Below, piece after piece: positions 63,038 through 64,000 of a stretch of 64,000 nucleotides of DNA. The notes below the pieces were generated by a model, which was given only the letters and a program-made list of their open reading frames with translations, ran no database searches and was not told the DNA's origin. Where the stretch lies: positions 3,550,001 through 3,614,000 of the forward strand of contig NZ_CP150203.1 of NCBI RefSeq assembly GCF_037969725.1. Direction: 5' to 3'. Position 1 is the first letter of the stretch. Each line of letters begins with the position of its first letter. The translations under genes were made by a program, and so were the position numbers. The DNA is from Paenibacillus sp. FSL W8-0426. GTDB taxonomy: Bacteria > Bacillota > Bacilli > Paenibacillales > Paenibacillaceae.

Positions 63038-64000
63038 TTAGGATTTGCTCCCGATATGCTTCTGCAGAAGCCCCGGGCGCCGAATTTGCGCATCCACCCG
63101 AACATCCAATTCCATCTTTTTAAATTCCCGCCCCCACTCGCTTTTCACTGTTTTCCACTCCTTCGGGTATTTGCGGTGAATCCGGTCAGCGAATCCCGCT
63201 GCGTCCACGCCAAGCTCTTGAAGCCTGGTCCAGCCTTCTTGAATCGTCCGTTCAACTTCTTTTTCGATCTCCGCTTCCATCTCATGGATGGTCTTCATTT
63301 TGGAGATATCTTTGTCGCATGTGGTTTCGATCAGTCCCCCGGTAAGTTTGACCGCAATCTCCATCGTGTAATGGAATCCGGTTTTGCGGGGGGTTAATTT
63401 GACTTTGGCGTTGTCTGCCCTGAACGACGTGTACATCTCGGACTGGTCGCCGCAAGGGAAACTAATTTGGGTATTCTTCACCTTTTGCGCCAAATAAGAT
63501 AAGCCCAAACTTTCATCCCTGTTCAGGAATCCTTTGAGTTTTCCTTCATGAAACAACGCCAATTTGGTTAGAGTCAGCCTGAGCGGAGTTGAGGTCTTTT
63601 TGAAGACATCCATATTTTCGGCTTCCTCTTCGTTTTTGCGGGTTACCTCCCCGGTCAATTCGGCAACCGGCACTCCAATGGACTTGGAATCGGAATTCAT
63701 GCTTAAAGCGAAATCATAAATCCTTGTTTTAGGAAAGACGGACAGGGTATCGCTTTCCTTATCGATCAAATCAGCCATCCCGGCACCAGGGAGCTTTTCG
63801 GGCGGCATGAGTTTTTTCAAAGTATCTGAAGCAGACCCCTCCGTCACGACCAAAGCTACCATTTCCCTAGCCTCGGTATTGCGCAGATAAAAATCGATCA
63901 GACGGTCCATGCCTGCCTCCGCCGCTCTTTTTCCAACATACACCACGCGATTATGCGAAATGTAGATCCGCCGCGATGTCTCCAGATTGCTGTTCGACAA
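63038..64000 (-). CDS. Spore germination protein, GerAC-type lipoprotein, C-terminal part
   Basis: 320 codons are visible, open at the right edge. Family members have about 370-400 residues, so the lipoprotein signal and first 60-80 residues are outside the window; the TTG at 64000 is not the start. SRRIYISHNRVVYVGKRAAE, LIDFYLRNTEAREMVALVV, and the C-terminal domain with AGFADRIHRKYPKEWKTV and VDAQIRRPGLLQKH are standard for Ger(x)C. It is the peripheral lipoprotein subunit of a germinant receptor. Together with the GerAB gene it shows that the organism forms endospores. Confidence 0.92.
   Translation of the reverse strand: MSNSNLETSRRIYISHNRVVYVGKRAAEAGMDRLIDFYLRNTEAREMVALVVTEGSASDTLKKLMPPEKLPGAGMADLIDKESDTLSVFPKTRIYDFALSMNSDSKSIGVPVAELTGEVTRKNEEEAENMDVFKKTSTPLRLTLTKLALFHEGKLKGFLNRDESLGLSYLAQKVKNTQISFPCGDQSEMYTSFRADNAKVKLTPRKTGFHYTMEIAVKLTGGLIETTCDKDISKMKTIHEMEAEIEKEVERTIQEGWTRLQELGVDAAGFADRIHRKYPKEWKTVKSEWGREFKKMELDVRVDAQIRRPGLLQKHIGSKS

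Overview
The window reads as chromosomal DNA of a Gram-positive, endospore-forming bacterium, most likely Paenibacillus or a close relative. The signs are a GerAB/GerAC-type germinant receptor at the right end, YesM/YesN-LplA/LplB/LplC style carbohydrate systems, CcpA cre sites, strong AGGAGG ribosome binding sites, and many large glycoside hydrolases. No tRNA, rRNA or CRISPR array was seen. Family names come from motifs read by eye and from memory; no database search was possible.

Layout. 1-3.1 kb: start of a large secreted protein (DUF5695-like, runs off the left edge), a deletion-scar ORF that joins a lipoprotein signal peptide to a permease tail, and an XRE regulator. 3.1-5.4 kb: threonine catabolism pair (kbl-tdh). 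5.8-9 kb: a truncated metallo-hydrolase, an alpha/beta hydrolase with a clear promoter, an Rrf2 regulator facing a VOC protein with a double palindromic operator, and a 47-residue secreted peptide with a Phr-like tail. 9-13.5 kb: aryl-beta-glucoside operon bglP-bglH-licT with promoter, cre, RAT and terminator all visible. 13.7-18 kb: MmcQ-like protein, frameshifted rarA, AraC regulator, radical SAM protein, DEDDh exonuclease. 18.2-19.7 kb: a strikingly GC-rich carboxylesterase that looks imported.

20-44.5 kb is the centre of the window: a glycan-utilisation locus. On the minus strand run GH140-type (DUF4038) enzyme, yesN, yesM, then lplB, lplC, solute-binding lipoprotein, GH78-like, GH2, GH78, fucI (frameshifted near its 3' end) and GH172-type (DUF2961) enzyme. 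A large secreted clan GH-A hydrolase is divergent at 41.8 kb. Two promoters in this locus share one design: repeated TTCAA boxes followed by a cre that overlaps the -10 box. The enzyme set (rhamnosidases, apiosidase-like, fucose/D-arabinose isomerase, GH172) suggests a branched plant glycan such as rhamnogalacturonan II, or a D-arabinose-containing glycan. This is inference.

44.5-64 kb: several decayed genes, then LysR/MFS exporter pair, two GNAT acetyltransferases, a ribosomal-protection-type GTPase, nitroreductase/HxlR divergent pair, a membrane-anchored alpha/beta hydrolase, TetR-DUF4188 operon with an operator inside its promoter, a chimeric fragment, a GH32 fructosidase with a cre, a VOC protein, another remnant, and two spore germination genes running off the right edge.

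Two intergenic repeat families recur: a hairpin element of about 50-110 bp (six copies) and an 82-bp element (two copies). The number of frameshifted or truncated genes is high, so some (notably fucI) could be sequencing errors.
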